Below the pieces are notes generated by a model, which saw only the letters and a list, made by a program, of their open reading frames with translations, ran no database searches and had not been told where the DNA came from. Of a stretch of 39,904 nt of DNA, positions 22,144 through 29,530 are shown in pieces. This stretch comes from Bryobacteraceae bacterium. Its GTDB lineage: Bacteria > Acidobacteriota > Terriglobia > Bryobacterales > Bryobacteraceae. Made by a program: the position numbers and the translations under genes. Numbering within the stretch: position 1 is the stretch's first letter; the number at the start of each line of letters is the position of its first letter. The stretch lies in NCBI GenBank assembly GCA_025062235.1, contig JANXAE010000011.1:1-39904 (forward strand). The letters run 5' to 3'.

Positions 22144-22998
22144 TCAGGGGAGGTCCAACCCGGCAGGCAGCCGCAAGTGCGCCAGACGCCGCCGCACCGC
22201 ATCAGGCTCCAAGATTCCCTCCTCGGTAATCACGCCCGCGAACAGATCGAGTGGCGTCGGTTCGAAGTAGCGGTTGACGACCTCGACGCCGGTGGGAGCT
22301 GCGGGCAGAATCTCCTCGGGGTCGCGCATGGGCTCGGGAGGCAATTCGTAATCCGGAGGCACTAGCTTTTCGCCCGTGGCCAGCGCGTAAGCCGGAACTG
22401 CCCGTTCGCGCGCGGCCAGCGCGAGCGGCCAGGTGCCCACCTTGTTGACGACAGCCTCCTGGGTGACGGCGTCGGCGCCGACCAGCACGGTGCGAGCCTC
22501 CGAAGCGATCCAGCCCACGGCGGCGTCGGTGAAAAGTCGCACCGGGATGCCAGCCGCGGCCAGTTCGCGCGCCAGTGTCACGCCTTCGGCGAGCGGACGC
22601 GATTCGGTCAGCAGGACCCAGAAACGTTTGCCCTGTGCGGCCGCACGGCGCAGGGCAGCCAGCACCGTCGAGCTGCGCGAGTGCGTGGCAACGACGTCGT
22701 CATGGCGGATCAGGTCGGCCGCCGAGGCCGCCGCAGCCTCTGCCCCGCGGGTCAGTCGCTCGAGGAACCGTTCGCAGGCGCGAGCCACCTGCTGCGGTTC
22801 CGCGACTGCGGCGCTCGCCAGGTGGAGCATCGGCGCCATGCGAGGCTGCGCACGGACGAGCTGTCGGGCAGCCAGGCGGATTTCTTCGGGGGAGCGCCCC
22901 GCCGCCCAGCGCGCCAGCTGTTCGGCGGCCACGCGCGCGAGTTCCGCGGCCCCGCTCCGATTGTCCTGCCGAATCGCTTCGATCCAGCCGACGACCAC
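22144..22998 (-). CDS. eIF-2B alpha/beta/delta-like protein (IF-2B family)
   Basis: 284 residues. Member of the eIF-2B/MtnA/ribose-1,5-bisphosphate isomerase superfamily with a NagB/RpiA-like Rossmann domain. The C-terminal signature is plain: DVVATHSRSSTVLAAL (His106-Ser107), VLLTESRPLAEG, VLVGADAVTQEAVVNKVGT and PAYALATGEKLVPPDY. The THCN motif with the catalytic Cys of MtnA is THSR here, so it is closer to the eIF-2B type than to methylthioribose-1-phosphate isomerase. I take the GTG at 22998, which shares its G with the TAG stop of the upstream aminotransferase; frames reaching further upstream lie inside that gene. Its role in a bacterium is unknown; a sugar-phosphate isomerase or regulatory binder is possible. 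Confidence 0.75.
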   Translation of the reverse strand: MVVGWIEAIRQDNRSGAAELARVAAEQLARWAAGRSPEEIRLAARQLVRAQPRMAPMLHLASAAVAEPQQVARACERFLERLTRGAEAAAASAADLIRHDDVVATHSRSSTVLAALRRAAAQGKRFWVLLTESRPLAEGVTLARELAAAGIPVRLFTDAAVGWIASEARTVLVGADAVTQEAVVNKVGTWPLALAARERAVPAYALATGEKLVPPDYELPPEPMRDPEEILPAAPTGVEVVNRYFEPTPLDLFAGVITEEGILEPDAVRRRLAHLRLPAGLDLP

Positions 22999-24323
22999 TA
23001 CGCGCGCATCACTGCCGGGTAGACCTTGCGGATCGCCCGGACGATGTCCTCGCAATCCTGCTCGGTGAACTTGGGGTCCATGGAGACGCCCGCGAAGCGG
23101 CCCAGGATGTCGAGCGTGCGCGGGCAGCACTGAGGACCGTATTCGATGGTAGCGCCGCGTCCCACCGTGAACGACGGCCATTTGGGATGCACCGTGACCT
23201 TTTTGATGACGTGCTCTAGGGTTGGCAGGATCACGGAGCCGCTGGGCCGGCTGGCCGGCACGCCCTCGGCCTTCATGGCGCGCAGGAACCTCTCGCAGCG
23301 TTCGCGCGTGCCCAGATCGAGGAACACGGCCGCGCCCAGCTCGCCGGCCGGATCCGGCTGTTTGCGGAAGCGGATCCCGGGCAAGTCGCGCACTCCTTCG
23401 TAGACGCGGCGCGCGTTGGCGCGTACGGCGGCTACGATGGTGTCGAGCTTGCGCAACTGGGCCAGCAATACGCCCGCCGTGAACTCGTTGATGCGGTAAT
23501 TGGTGCCGAAGAACCAGCCCATCTTGGGCTGCGCGATCATTCGCTCGTGAAAAGGCCGCAGCCCGCCCAGGTCGTGGAACCGTACGGCACGCTCGAACAG
23601 CTCGATGTCGTTGGTCACGACGGCGCCGCCTTCGCCGGCGGTGATGGTTTTGTTCAGTTGGAGGCTGTAGATCCCGATGTCGCCGTGCGAACCGACCGGC
23701 TTGCCCTTGTAATCGGCGCCCACCGCCTGCGCGCAGTCCTCGAGCACGCGGATCTTGTGCTTGCGGGCGATGCGCAGGATGGGATCCAGATCCGCCGGGG
23801 TGCCCTGGAGGTGGACGGCCATGATCACCTTGGTCGCCGGCGTGATCTTGCGCTCGATGTCGTCGGGGTCAATGTTGAAGGACTCGTCAATTTCGGCGAA
23901 GACCGGGAGCGCGCCGGCGTGGACGATGGTGTTGAAGCAAGAGTGCCAGGTCCAGGCCGGCAGGATGACCTCGTCGCCCGGGCCCACCTGGAGCGCGGCC
24001 AGCGCGCATTGCAGCGCGGCCGTGCCGGAAGTGACGGCCAGCGCGTATCGCGTCTGCATGCGCGCGGCGAATTCCTTCTCGAACGTGGCTGCCTTCATGG
24101 GGGGCTGCGTGCCGCGGCCCCACCAGCGGAAAGGCCGCCCGGTTTCGAGAACTTCCAGAAGCTCGGCCCGTTCCTTGTCGTCGTAGTATTGTGGTCCCCA
24201 ATAATCCGCCTGCAACGGTTTTTCCCGGACAGGCTTGCCGCCCTCGACCGCGAGCTGCGCATCGGCGTCGGTTGCCAGCGCCAGGGCGGCCGCGCCGGCC
24301 AGGAAGCTTCGGCGATCCATCAT
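22998..24323 (-). CDS. DegT/DnrJ/EryC1/StrS-family PLP aminotransferase with Tat-type leader
   Basis: 441 residues from the ATG at 24323, which has AGGAGG 9 nt upstream. The fold-type I PLP enzyme shows AVTSGTAALQCALAAL, GDEVILPAWTWHSCFNTI, the EDCAQAVGADYKGKPVG block with the PLP-contacting Asp, and the Schiff-base Lys225 in SLQLNKTITAGEGG. YRINEFTAGVLLAQL is also diagnostic. Such enzymes usually make amino sugars or act in cyclitol pathways. The leader MMDRRSFLAGAAALALATDADA is a strong twin-arginine plus cleavable-signal pattern, unexpected for a PLP enzyme, so either it is exported with cofactor or the leader is vestigial. It forms an operon with the eIF-2B-like gene. Confidence 0.88.
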   Translation of the reverse strand: MMDRRSFLAGAAALALATDADAQLAVEGGKPVREKPLQADYWGPQYYDDKERAELLEVLETGRPFRWWGRGTQPPMKAATFEKEFAARMQTRYALAVTSGTAALQCALAALQVGPGDEVILPAWTWHSCFNTIVHAGALPVFAEIDESFNIDPDDIERKITPATKVIMAVHLQGTPADLDPILRIARKHKIRVLEDCAQAVGADYKGKPVGSHGDIGIYSLQLNKTITAGEGGAVVTNDIELFERAVRFHDLGGLRPFHERMIAQPKMGWFFGTNYRINEFTAGVLLAQLRKLDTIVAAVRANARRVYEGVRDLPGIRFRKQPDPAGELGAAVFLDLGTRERCERFLRAMKAEGVPASRPSGSVILPTLEHVIKKVTVHPKWPSFTVGRGATIEYGPQCCPRTLDILGRFAGVSMDPKFTEQDCEDIVRAIRKVYPAVMRA

Positions 24324-24492
24324 GGCCTTCGTCCTCCTGACCCAGCATAGTCGCAGGAGCCTCGGAAGGCAACCGGGAGAGCACGCGATCCCGGCGTTCG
24401 TGGGAAGCCCGTTGTGCGCTCCGGCATGGGCGGCTCCCTCGAGGCTGGACGCCCGTTGCACCGCCGGTCTGCCGGCCGGGGCAGACGTGCAC

Positions 24493-24540
24493 GGGCATCC
24501 TGGACACGGCGGCGCGGTTGCCTGGAGGGGCAGGATGCCC
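24493..24540. repeat. 10-bp perfect inverted repeat between the aminotransferase and Gfo/Idh genes
   Basis: GGGCATCCTG (24493-24502) and CAGGATGCCC (24531-24540) are exact inverse complements separated by 28 bp. They lie in the 255-265-bp divergent gap, 35-47 bp before the Gfo/Idh -10 element. The repeat could be a regulator site pair or form a large-loop hairpin. The rest of the gap is GC-rich with no gene I would defend. Confidence 0.35.
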
Positions 24541-24574
24541 TCCCCGGAGGCGGCCTCAGCGGCGGCGCGCGTAG

Positions 24575-24580
24575 TACAAT
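24575..24580 (+). promoter_or_regulatory. -10 element giving a probable leaderless Gfo/Idh message
   Basis: TACAAT (5 of 6 matches to TATAAT) ends 7 nt before the ATG at 24588, so a transcript from it would begin at or next to the start codon. No Shine-Dalgarno is seen before this ATG, which fits. No convincing -35 is present. An ATG at 24579 overlaps the element and is therefore unlikely to be the start. Confidence 0.45.
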
Positions 24581-24587
24581 GCCCCAG

Positions 24588-25535
24588 ATGAGACCGCTGG
24601 TTGGATTCCTGCTCGCTCTGCCGCTGTCCCTGCCCGTCGCTGCGGCGGGTGAAATCCGCCTCGGCATCGTGGGCACGGATACTTCGCACGTCATCGCCTT
24701 CACGCGGATCCTCAACGATCCTTCTTCTCCCGACTACGTACCCGGCGCGCGCGTCGTCGCGGCCTACAAAGGCGGCAGTCCCGACCTGCCGGCCAGTTGG
24801 CAGCGGGTGGACAAATTCGCCGAGGAGCTGCGCGGCAAGTTCAACGTCGAGATCGTGCCGGACATTCCCTCGCTCTGCGCCAGAGTGGACGGAGTGCTGC
24901 TCGAGAGCGTGGACGGGCGGGTGCATCTGGCCCAGGCGCGCCAGATCATCGCCGCGCGCAAGCCGATGTTCATAGACAAACCGCTGGCCGCAACGCTCGA
25001 GGACGCCCGCGAGATCGCGCGGCTAGCGCGCGAGGCCGGCGTGCCTTGGTGGAGTTCGTCCAGTCTGCGCTACAGCGAGATCGTCACTGCGCTGAAGACG
25101 CCGGATGCCACCGGCGTCATCACCTGGGGCCCCGGGCCGTTTGAAGAGCATCACTATTTGGAGCTGGCCTGGTACGCCATCCATCCCATCGAGATGCTCT
25201 ATGCGCTGATGGGCACGGGATGCGAGGAGGTGACCCGCATTCCGGGGGCGAGCGCCGACGTGATCGTGGGCCGCTGGAAAGATGGGCGCATCGGCACGGT
25301 GAAGGCGATCCGACCCTATTCCGACTACGGCGCTCTCGTCTTCACGCCAAAGAAGACGCTGCGCAGCACGCCCGAGATGAAGACCGGCTACCGCCCCCTC
25401 GTCGCCGAGATCGTGAAGTTCTTCCAGACCCGCGTGCCGCCGGTGTCCAACGAGGAGACGCTGGAGCTTTTCGCTTTCCTGGACGCCGCCCAGCGCAGCA
25501 AGGAGGCGGGCGGCCGGCCTATGAAGCTGCGTTGA
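24588..25535 (+). CDS. Secreted Gfo/Idh/MocA-family oxidoreductase-like protein
   Basis: 315 residues. NAD(P)-binding Rossmann protein of the Gfo/Idh/MocA family with a Sec-type signal peptide (MRPLVGFLLALPLSLPVAAAG). The nucleotide-binding loop is GIVGTDTSH, a variant lacking the usual GxGxxG third Gly. The EKP motif appears as IDKPLAATLEDAREIARLA. The C-terminal domain has YAIHPIEMLYALMG. Families with this variant occur in Acidobacteria and Planctomycetes as exported sugar- or cyclitol-related oxidoreductases; the substrate is unknown. The start at ATG 24588 agrees with the TACAAT element directly before it. The following nitroreductase gene has its own promoter. Confidence 0.8.
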   Translation: MRPLVGFLLALPLSLPVAAAGEIRLGIVGTDTSHVIAFTRILNDPSSPDYVPGARVVAAYKGGSPDLPASWQRVDKFAEELRGKFNVEIVPDIPSLCARVDGVLLESVDGRVHLAQARQIIAARKPMFIDKPLAATLEDAREIARLAREAGVPWWSSSSLRYSEIVTALKTPDATGVITWGPGPFEEHHYLELAWYAIHPIEMLYALMGTGCEEVTRIPGASADVIVGRWKDGRIGTVKAIRPYSDYGALVFTPKKTLRSTPEMKTGYRPLVAEIVKFFQTRVPPVSNEETLELFAFLDAAQRSKEAGGRPMKLR

Positions 25536-25562
25536 CCGCGCCCGGCCGTGCCCGGGTACAAT
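25532..25562 (+). promoter_or_regulatory. Promoter of the nitroreductase gene
   Basis: TTGACC (25532-25537, overlapping the stop of the previous gene) and TACAAT (25557-25562) lie 19 bp apart; both match five of six consensus bases. The predicted start is near 25570, just before the GGAGG that serves the ATG at 25582, so the leader is short. Confidence 0.5.
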
Positions 25563-25581
25563 CGGCACGGAGGATCTGCTC

Positions 25582-26214
25582 ATGCGAAAGGCCATCGTTC
25601 TTGTCGTGCTGCCGCTCGCATCCCTGCTTGTGGCCCAGGAGCTGAAGCCGATCGAGCTGCCGCCGCCTCAAACCGAAGGCGGCAAACCGTTGATGCAGGC
25701 GCTCAAGGAACGCAAGTCCTCGCGGGAATTCAGCACGCGTCCGCTTCCGCCCCAAGTCCTTTCCAACCTGCTCTGGGCCGCCTTCGGCGTGAACCGGCCG
25801 GATGGTCGGCGCACCGCGCCCTCGGCGCGCAACATGCAGGAGATTGAAATCTACGTGGCCCTGCCCGAGGGCCTTTACCTGTTCGACGCCAAGGCCCACA
25901 AGCTCAATCCCGTGGTCGCCGAAGACCTCCGTGCGGCCACCGGGACGCAGCCCTTTGTCGGGCAGGCCCCGGTCAATCTCATCTACGTGGCCGACTATGC
26001 GCGGATGGGGCAGCAGGACGAGCAGACCAAGGCTTTCTATTCCGCCGCGGACACCGGTTTCATCGCGCAGAACGTCTACCTGTTCTGCGCATCCGAGGGG
26101 CTGGCCACGGTGGTGCGGGCGCTGGTGGATCGCGACAAACTCGCTGCCCGCATGAAGCTGCGCCCGGAGCAACGGATCGTACTGGCTCAAACCGTCGGCT
26201 ATCCGCCGAAATGA
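25582..26214 (+). CDS. Secreted nitroreductase-family protein (SagB-like)
   Basis: 210 residues. FMN-dependent nitroreductase fold with a signal peptide (MRKAIVLVVLPLASLLVAQ). The core motifs are MQALKERKSSREFSTRPLP (FMN-contacting Arg and Ser cluster), LLWAAFGVNRPDGRRTAPSARN, and the DTGFIAQNVYLFCASEGLAT helix with the substrate-side residues. A GYPPK ending is typical. Similar exported nitroreductases resemble the SagB dehydrogenase group, but no cyclodehydratase or precursor peptide lies here, so a role in peptide modification is not supported. GGAGG 8 nt before the ATG fixes the start. It is followed after 10 nt by the aconitase X large subunit gene and may be cotranscribed with it. Confidence 0.85.
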   Translation: MRKAIVLVVLPLASLLVAQELKPIELPPPQTEGGKPLMQALKERKSSREFSTRPLPPQVLSNLLWAAFGVNRPDGRRTAPSARNMQEIEIYVALPEGLYLFDAKAHKLNPVVAEDLRAATGTQPFVGQAPVNLIYVADYARMGQQDEQTKAFYSAADTGFIAQNVYLFCASEGLATVVRALVDRDKLAARMKLRPEQRIVLAQTVGYPPK

Positions 26215-26224
26215 GGGAGCCTGC

Positions 26225-27475
26225 GTGGAGCTGACCGCCGAGCAGCGAGCCATTCTGGAGGGCGGCCGCGGGCCTTATCTGGCGCAGTGCATGCGCTGGC
26301 TCGTCGAGTGGGGCGAGGCGCTGGGCGCCCGCCGGCTGGTGCGCTGCGACAACACGCACGTGCTGCTGTGCGTGCCGAACCTGGTGGCGCGCGGCGCGTC
26401 GCCCCGCACGTTGGAGGCTTTCGCAGAAGGACTGCGCGAAGCCTGCCGCCACGCAGTGGCTCCCGGTTGCGTGGCGACGGTTCACACGCTCTTCCTCACG
26501 CTCGACCCGCTCGACGTTCCCGAAAACGATCCCGAACAGGTGCGCGTGCAGCGAGAGATCGCCGCCATGGCCGTGCGCGCAGGCTACTTGACGACGTTCA
26601 CCTGCGCGCCCTACCTGGTGGGCAACGTGCCCATCAAAGGGGAGATATGCGCCTGGACGGAATCCTCGGCGGTCGTGTACGCCAACTCGATCCTCGGCGC
26701 GCGCACGGTGCGGCACGGCAACGAAAGCGCGATCGCGGCCTCGTTGCTCGGCTTGGTGCCGGAGTTCGGCGTGCTCCTCGATGAAAATCGGCGGGGCACC
26801 TTGCGCGTCGAGGTGCGCGCGGAACTCCGACACCCGACCGACTGGGGCGCGCTCGGATACTTTACCGGCAAGATCGCGGGCCTGGGCGTCCCGGTGTTCG
26901 AGGGTTTGCGGCGGCCGTCGCAGGACGAAGCCAAGCAACTGTGCGCCGCGCTGGCCACCTCCGGCGGCGTGAGCATGTTTCATATCGCGGGGGTGACGCC
27001 GGAGGCGCCTTCGCTCGAAGCTGCTTTCGGCGGCCGCGTGCCCGAGCAGAAGATCGTCTTCACGGAGGCGGATCTGCGCGCGACCTACGATTCGTTGCGC
27101 AATGCCACGGGCGACGAAATCGAGGCGGTGATCCTGGGTTGTCCGCACGCCTCGCTGCGCGAGATCTGGCGCGTGGCGCATTGGCTGGAGGGCAAGCGGG
27201 TGGCGCCCGGCGTGCGGTTGTGGATCAACGCGGCGCGCGTCTCGCGTTCCGCGGCCCAGGACATGGGGCTGCTCGGCATCATCGAGTCGGCCGGTGGCCT
27301 TATCCTATGCGACACCTGTCCGACCAACATGCGCATCGCCTGCCGTCGGCTGGTCACGGACGGCTTCAAGCAAGCCCATTACGCGCGGAGCATGATCGGA
27401 GCCGAGGTGATCGTTGCCAGCACCGAGGCTTGCCTGCGCGCGGCGGTCGCCGGGAGGTGGATGGGCGATGATTGA
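26225..27475 (+). CDS. Aconitase X catalytic (large) subunit
   Basis: 416 residues, GTG start with GAGGGAG upstream. DUF521/AcnX proteins are dehydratases; characterised members are cis-3-hydroxy-L-proline dehydratase in bacteria and phosphomevalonate dehydratase in archaea. The conserved blocks are CDNTHVLLCVPNL, ESSAVVYANSILGARTVRHGNES (~residues 145-165), YFTGKIAG, MFHIAGVTPEAPSLEAAFGG (~252), LGCPHASLREI (~305) and the C-terminal LCDTCPTN (~362), whose cysteines belong to the metal or Fe-S site. The small swivel subunit follows with an 8-nt overlap, so this is the two-subunit form. No proline or hydroxyproline gene is nearby except a possible link to the facing M20 hydrolase. Confidence 0.88.
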   Translation: MELTAEQRAILEGGRGPYLAQCMRWLVEWGEALGARRLVRCDNTHVLLCVPNLVARGASPRTLEAFAEGLREACRHAVAPGCVATVHTLFLTLDPLDVPENDPEQVRVQREIAAMAVRAGYLTTFTCAPYLVGNVPIKGEICAWTESSAVVYANSILGARTVRHGNESAIAASLLGLVPEFGVLLDENRRGTLRVEVRAELRHPTDWGALGYFTGKIAGLGVPVFEGLRRPSQDEAKQLCAALATSGGVSMFHIAGVTPEAPSLEAAFGGRVPEQKIVFTEADLRATYDSLRNATGDEIEAVILGCPHASLREIWRVAHWLEGKRVAPGVRLWINAARVSRSAAQDMGLLGIIESAGGLILCDTCPTNMRIACRRLVTDGFKQAHYARSMIGAEVIVASTEACLRAAVAGRWMGDD

Positions 27476-27905
27476 GACGGTGCGCCTGCGCGGGCGGGCC
27501 GTGGTCCGTGGGCGCGCTGAGGGCTACGCGCTGGTGGCCGATGCCACGCTGTCGTTCTGGGGCGAGGTGGATCCCGTCAGTGGTCGCGTGATCGGCAAGG
27601 GCCATCCCCTCGAAGGCCAATCGCTGGCGGGTCGCGTGCTCGTGATCCGCTCGACGCGCGGCTCCTCGGCTACGCCCATGGTGCTCCATCTGGCCAGCCT
27701 CGAGGGTGTGGCACCCGCCGCCTTCATCAACGTGGAAGTGGACAGTCTGGCCGCGCTCGCCGCGGTCGTCAACCGCATCCCGATGGTCACCGATCTCGAG
27801 TGCAATCCCTTCGAGGTGATCCGCACGGGGGACTATCTCATCGTGGACGCGGACGCGGGGGTTGTCGAAATCCACCGCGTGGCTCAAGCCTCTGGCGGAG
27901 GATAG
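27468..27905 (+). CDS. Aconitase X swivelling (small) subunit
   Basis: 145 residues from the ATG at 27468. DUF126 swivel domain that completes the active site of the preceding large subunit. It shows LRGRAVVRGRAEGYALVAD, a SFWGEVDP strand, the GHPLEGQSLAGRVLVI turn and the STRGSSATPMVLHLASLEG loop bearing the conserved Ser. The ending DYLIVDADAGVVEI is typical. The start is fixed by GGGAGG about 10 nt upstream and by overlap with the large-subunit stop; a longer frame starting at 27414 would sit inside the large-subunit gene. The last 22 bp overlap the convergent M20 gene. Confidence 0.88.
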   Translation: MIETVRLRGRAVVRGRAEGYALVADATLSFWGEVDPVSGRVIGKGHPLEGQSLAGRVLVIRSTRGSSATPMVLHLASLEGVAPAAFINVEVDSLAALAAVVNRIPMVTDLECNPFEVIRTGDYLIVDADAGVVEIHRVAQASGGG

Positions 27906-29434
27906 GGCACCCCGAGCTGCTCCAGGTAGGTCTTGAAGCGTGTCGGGTCGTAGCGCCATTTTCTGAGTTCGGGACGGAACCGTTCCATTCTTTCACGGTT
28001 GAGATGGATGGGCGGCAGGGTGCCTTCGGGAATGAGGGATTTCCACTGGATTTCGCGCGTCTGCTCGGCGAAGTATTCACGCGCGCGGCGCAGCAGGTCG
28101 GCATCGAGCAGCAGATCGAGCGCGGTCAAGGCCTGGGCCTTGGCCCCTGCGGTGGCGCCCTTGTGCGCGATGGGGGTGGCCATGGCGATGGCGCTCGACC
28201 AGTGGTGCCCGATCATGCCCGGGATGTTTCCCGGAAAGCGCAGCACAACCGTGGGCACGTTCCAGGAGACCTCGGCGATGTCGTCGGAGCCGCCGGTGCG
28301 TTCTCCCGACGGGGCGCGCAGTTCGGGAATGTCTTTGCGCAGCCCTTGCACTTTTGCCCCGATCGCGGCCTGGGCCGCGCGCGCCAGCTTCTCGTCCGCT
28401 TCGGACCACTGCGGCATGCCCACGCGCCGGATGTTGGCGTAAAGGGCTTCGGCCATCGGCCGGTTGAAGTGGCCGGGCCAGGTGGCAGCCAGCACGCGCT
28501 CGCTCATCGTGGTGCCGGTCATTTGCGCGGCTGCGGCGGCGATCGTGCTGCCGATCCGGTGCAATTCGCGGATCCGTTCGTACTCCCACTCGCGGAAGAA
28601 GTACCAGACGCGGGCCCGCGGAGGCACCACGTTGGGCTGGTCGCCTCCTTCGACGATGACGTAGTGCGAACGGTGCTCGGGCCGCAGGTGTTCGCGCCGG
28701 AAGTTCCAGCCGATGTTCATCAGCTCGACGGCGTCCAGGGCGCTGCGACCCGCCCAAGGCGCAGCCGCCGAGTGCGCGCTTTGCCCGAAGAACGTATATT
28801 CGGTCGAGACAAGGCCCGATCCGGCAGGCCCCCAGGCAGTCGAGAACTCGCTCGCGATGTGGCAACTGAGCATCGCGTCCACATCGCGGAACAAGCCCGC
28901 GAGCACCATGTAGGTCCGGCTGGCGAGCAGCTCCTCGGCCACGCCGGGATAAACCCTGAGCGTCCCGGGAATCTTGTAGCGTTCCATCAGCTCCTTGACC
29001 ACGATGGCGGCCGTGACGTTGACCGCCATGTGCGCGTTGTGGCCTTCGCCGTGTCCGGGACCGTTGGCCACCAGCGGCTCGTGGCGCGGCACGCCCGGCT
29101 TCTGCGAGGTTTCCGGCAGCCCGTCAATATCGGCCATGAAGCCGATGACCGGCTTGCCCGAGCCCCAACTGGCCACGAAGGCTGTGGGCATCCCGGCCAC
29201 TCCGCGCGTGACCTGGAAGCCGTATTTCTCGAGCAGCGCGGTCAGATAGGCCGAAGTCTCGAACTCCTGGAAACCCAGCTCGGCGAAGCTGTAAATGGAA
29301 TCCACGATCTGTTGCGTCAGCTCGCGCCGGGCCTCCACGCGTTCGAGGGCCTCCTTCTTCAATTGCTCGAGCGGAGGAAGCTGAGCGCAGCAGAAAGTCG
29401 CAGCGGCGGCGAGCCAGAGCATGCGGTGATGCAT
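27884..29434 (-). CDS. Secreted M20-family amidohydrolase (AbgB/HipO-like)
   Basis: 516 residues. Zinc-dependent amidohydrolase or peptidase of the M20D group, which includes p-aminobenzoyl-glutamate and N-acyl-amino-acid hydrolases. It has a signal peptide (MLWLAAAATFCCAQ). Metal-site blocks are FMADIDGLPE, GPGHGEGHNAHM, PGVAEELLASRTYM and a late IGHHWSS. The dimerisation domain starts at FFGQSAHSAAAPWAGRSALDAVE, which is diagnostic of this group. Length is larger than the usual ~400-430 because of C-terminal helices (~450-516). The gene is convergent with the aconitase X pair (22-bp overlap) and divergent from the AAA ATPase. An acylated or conjugated amino acid is the probable substrate class; the exact one is unknown. 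Confidence 0.88.
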   Translation of the reverse strand: MHHRMLWLAAAATFCCAQLPPLEQLKKEALERVEARRELTQQIVDSIYSFAELGFQEFETSAYLTALLEKYGFQVTRGVAGMPTAFVASWGSGKPVIGFMADIDGLPETSQKPGVPRHEPLVANGPGHGEGHNAHMAVNVTAAIVVKELMERYKIPGTLRVYPGVAEELLASRTYMVLAGLFRDVDAMLSCHIASEFSTAWGPAGSGLVSTEYTFFGQSAHSAAAPWAGRSALDAVELMNIGWNFRREHLRPEHRSHYVIVEGGDQPNVVPPRARVWYFFREWEYERIRELHRIGSTIAAAAAQMTGTTMSERVLAATWPGHFNRPMAEALYANIRRVGMPQWSEADEKLARAAQAAIGAKVQGLRKDIPELRAPSGERTGGSDDIAEVSWNVPTVVLRFPGNIPGMIGHHWSSAIAMATPIAHKGATAGAKAQALTALDLLLDADLLRRAREYFAEQTREIQWKSLIPEGTLPPIHLNRERMERFRPELRKWRYDPTRFKTYLEQLGVPYPPPEA

Positions 29435-29512
29435 GCAAGAATTCTACCCTGAGCGCGCCTTCCCCTCCCCGGCGCGTCACGAGAACGGGCCGGCGGCGCG
29501 GGCAGCCTACGC

Positions 29513-29518
29513 TATCAT
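29513..29518 (+). promoter_or_regulatory. -10 element just before the AAA ATPase gene
   Basis: TATCAT (five of six matches) ends 12 nt before the ATG at 29531. The predicted transcript would have a leader of about six bases, and no Shine-Dalgarno precedes the ATG. No good -35 is visible. This is consistent with a nearly leaderless message. Confidence 0.4.
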
Positions 29519-29530
29519 AGGCGGCGACGC

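Noticed and set aside
22999-23181. A longer N-terminus for the eIF-2B-like protein
   Set aside because: The extra 60 residues are encoded inside the aminotransferase gene and do not resemble the family; the GTG at 22998 follows the stop directly.
25582-26214. SagB-type peptide-modification (thiazole/oxazole) system
   Set aside because: Only the nitroreductase is here; no cyclodehydratase or precursor peptide was found on either strand nearby.
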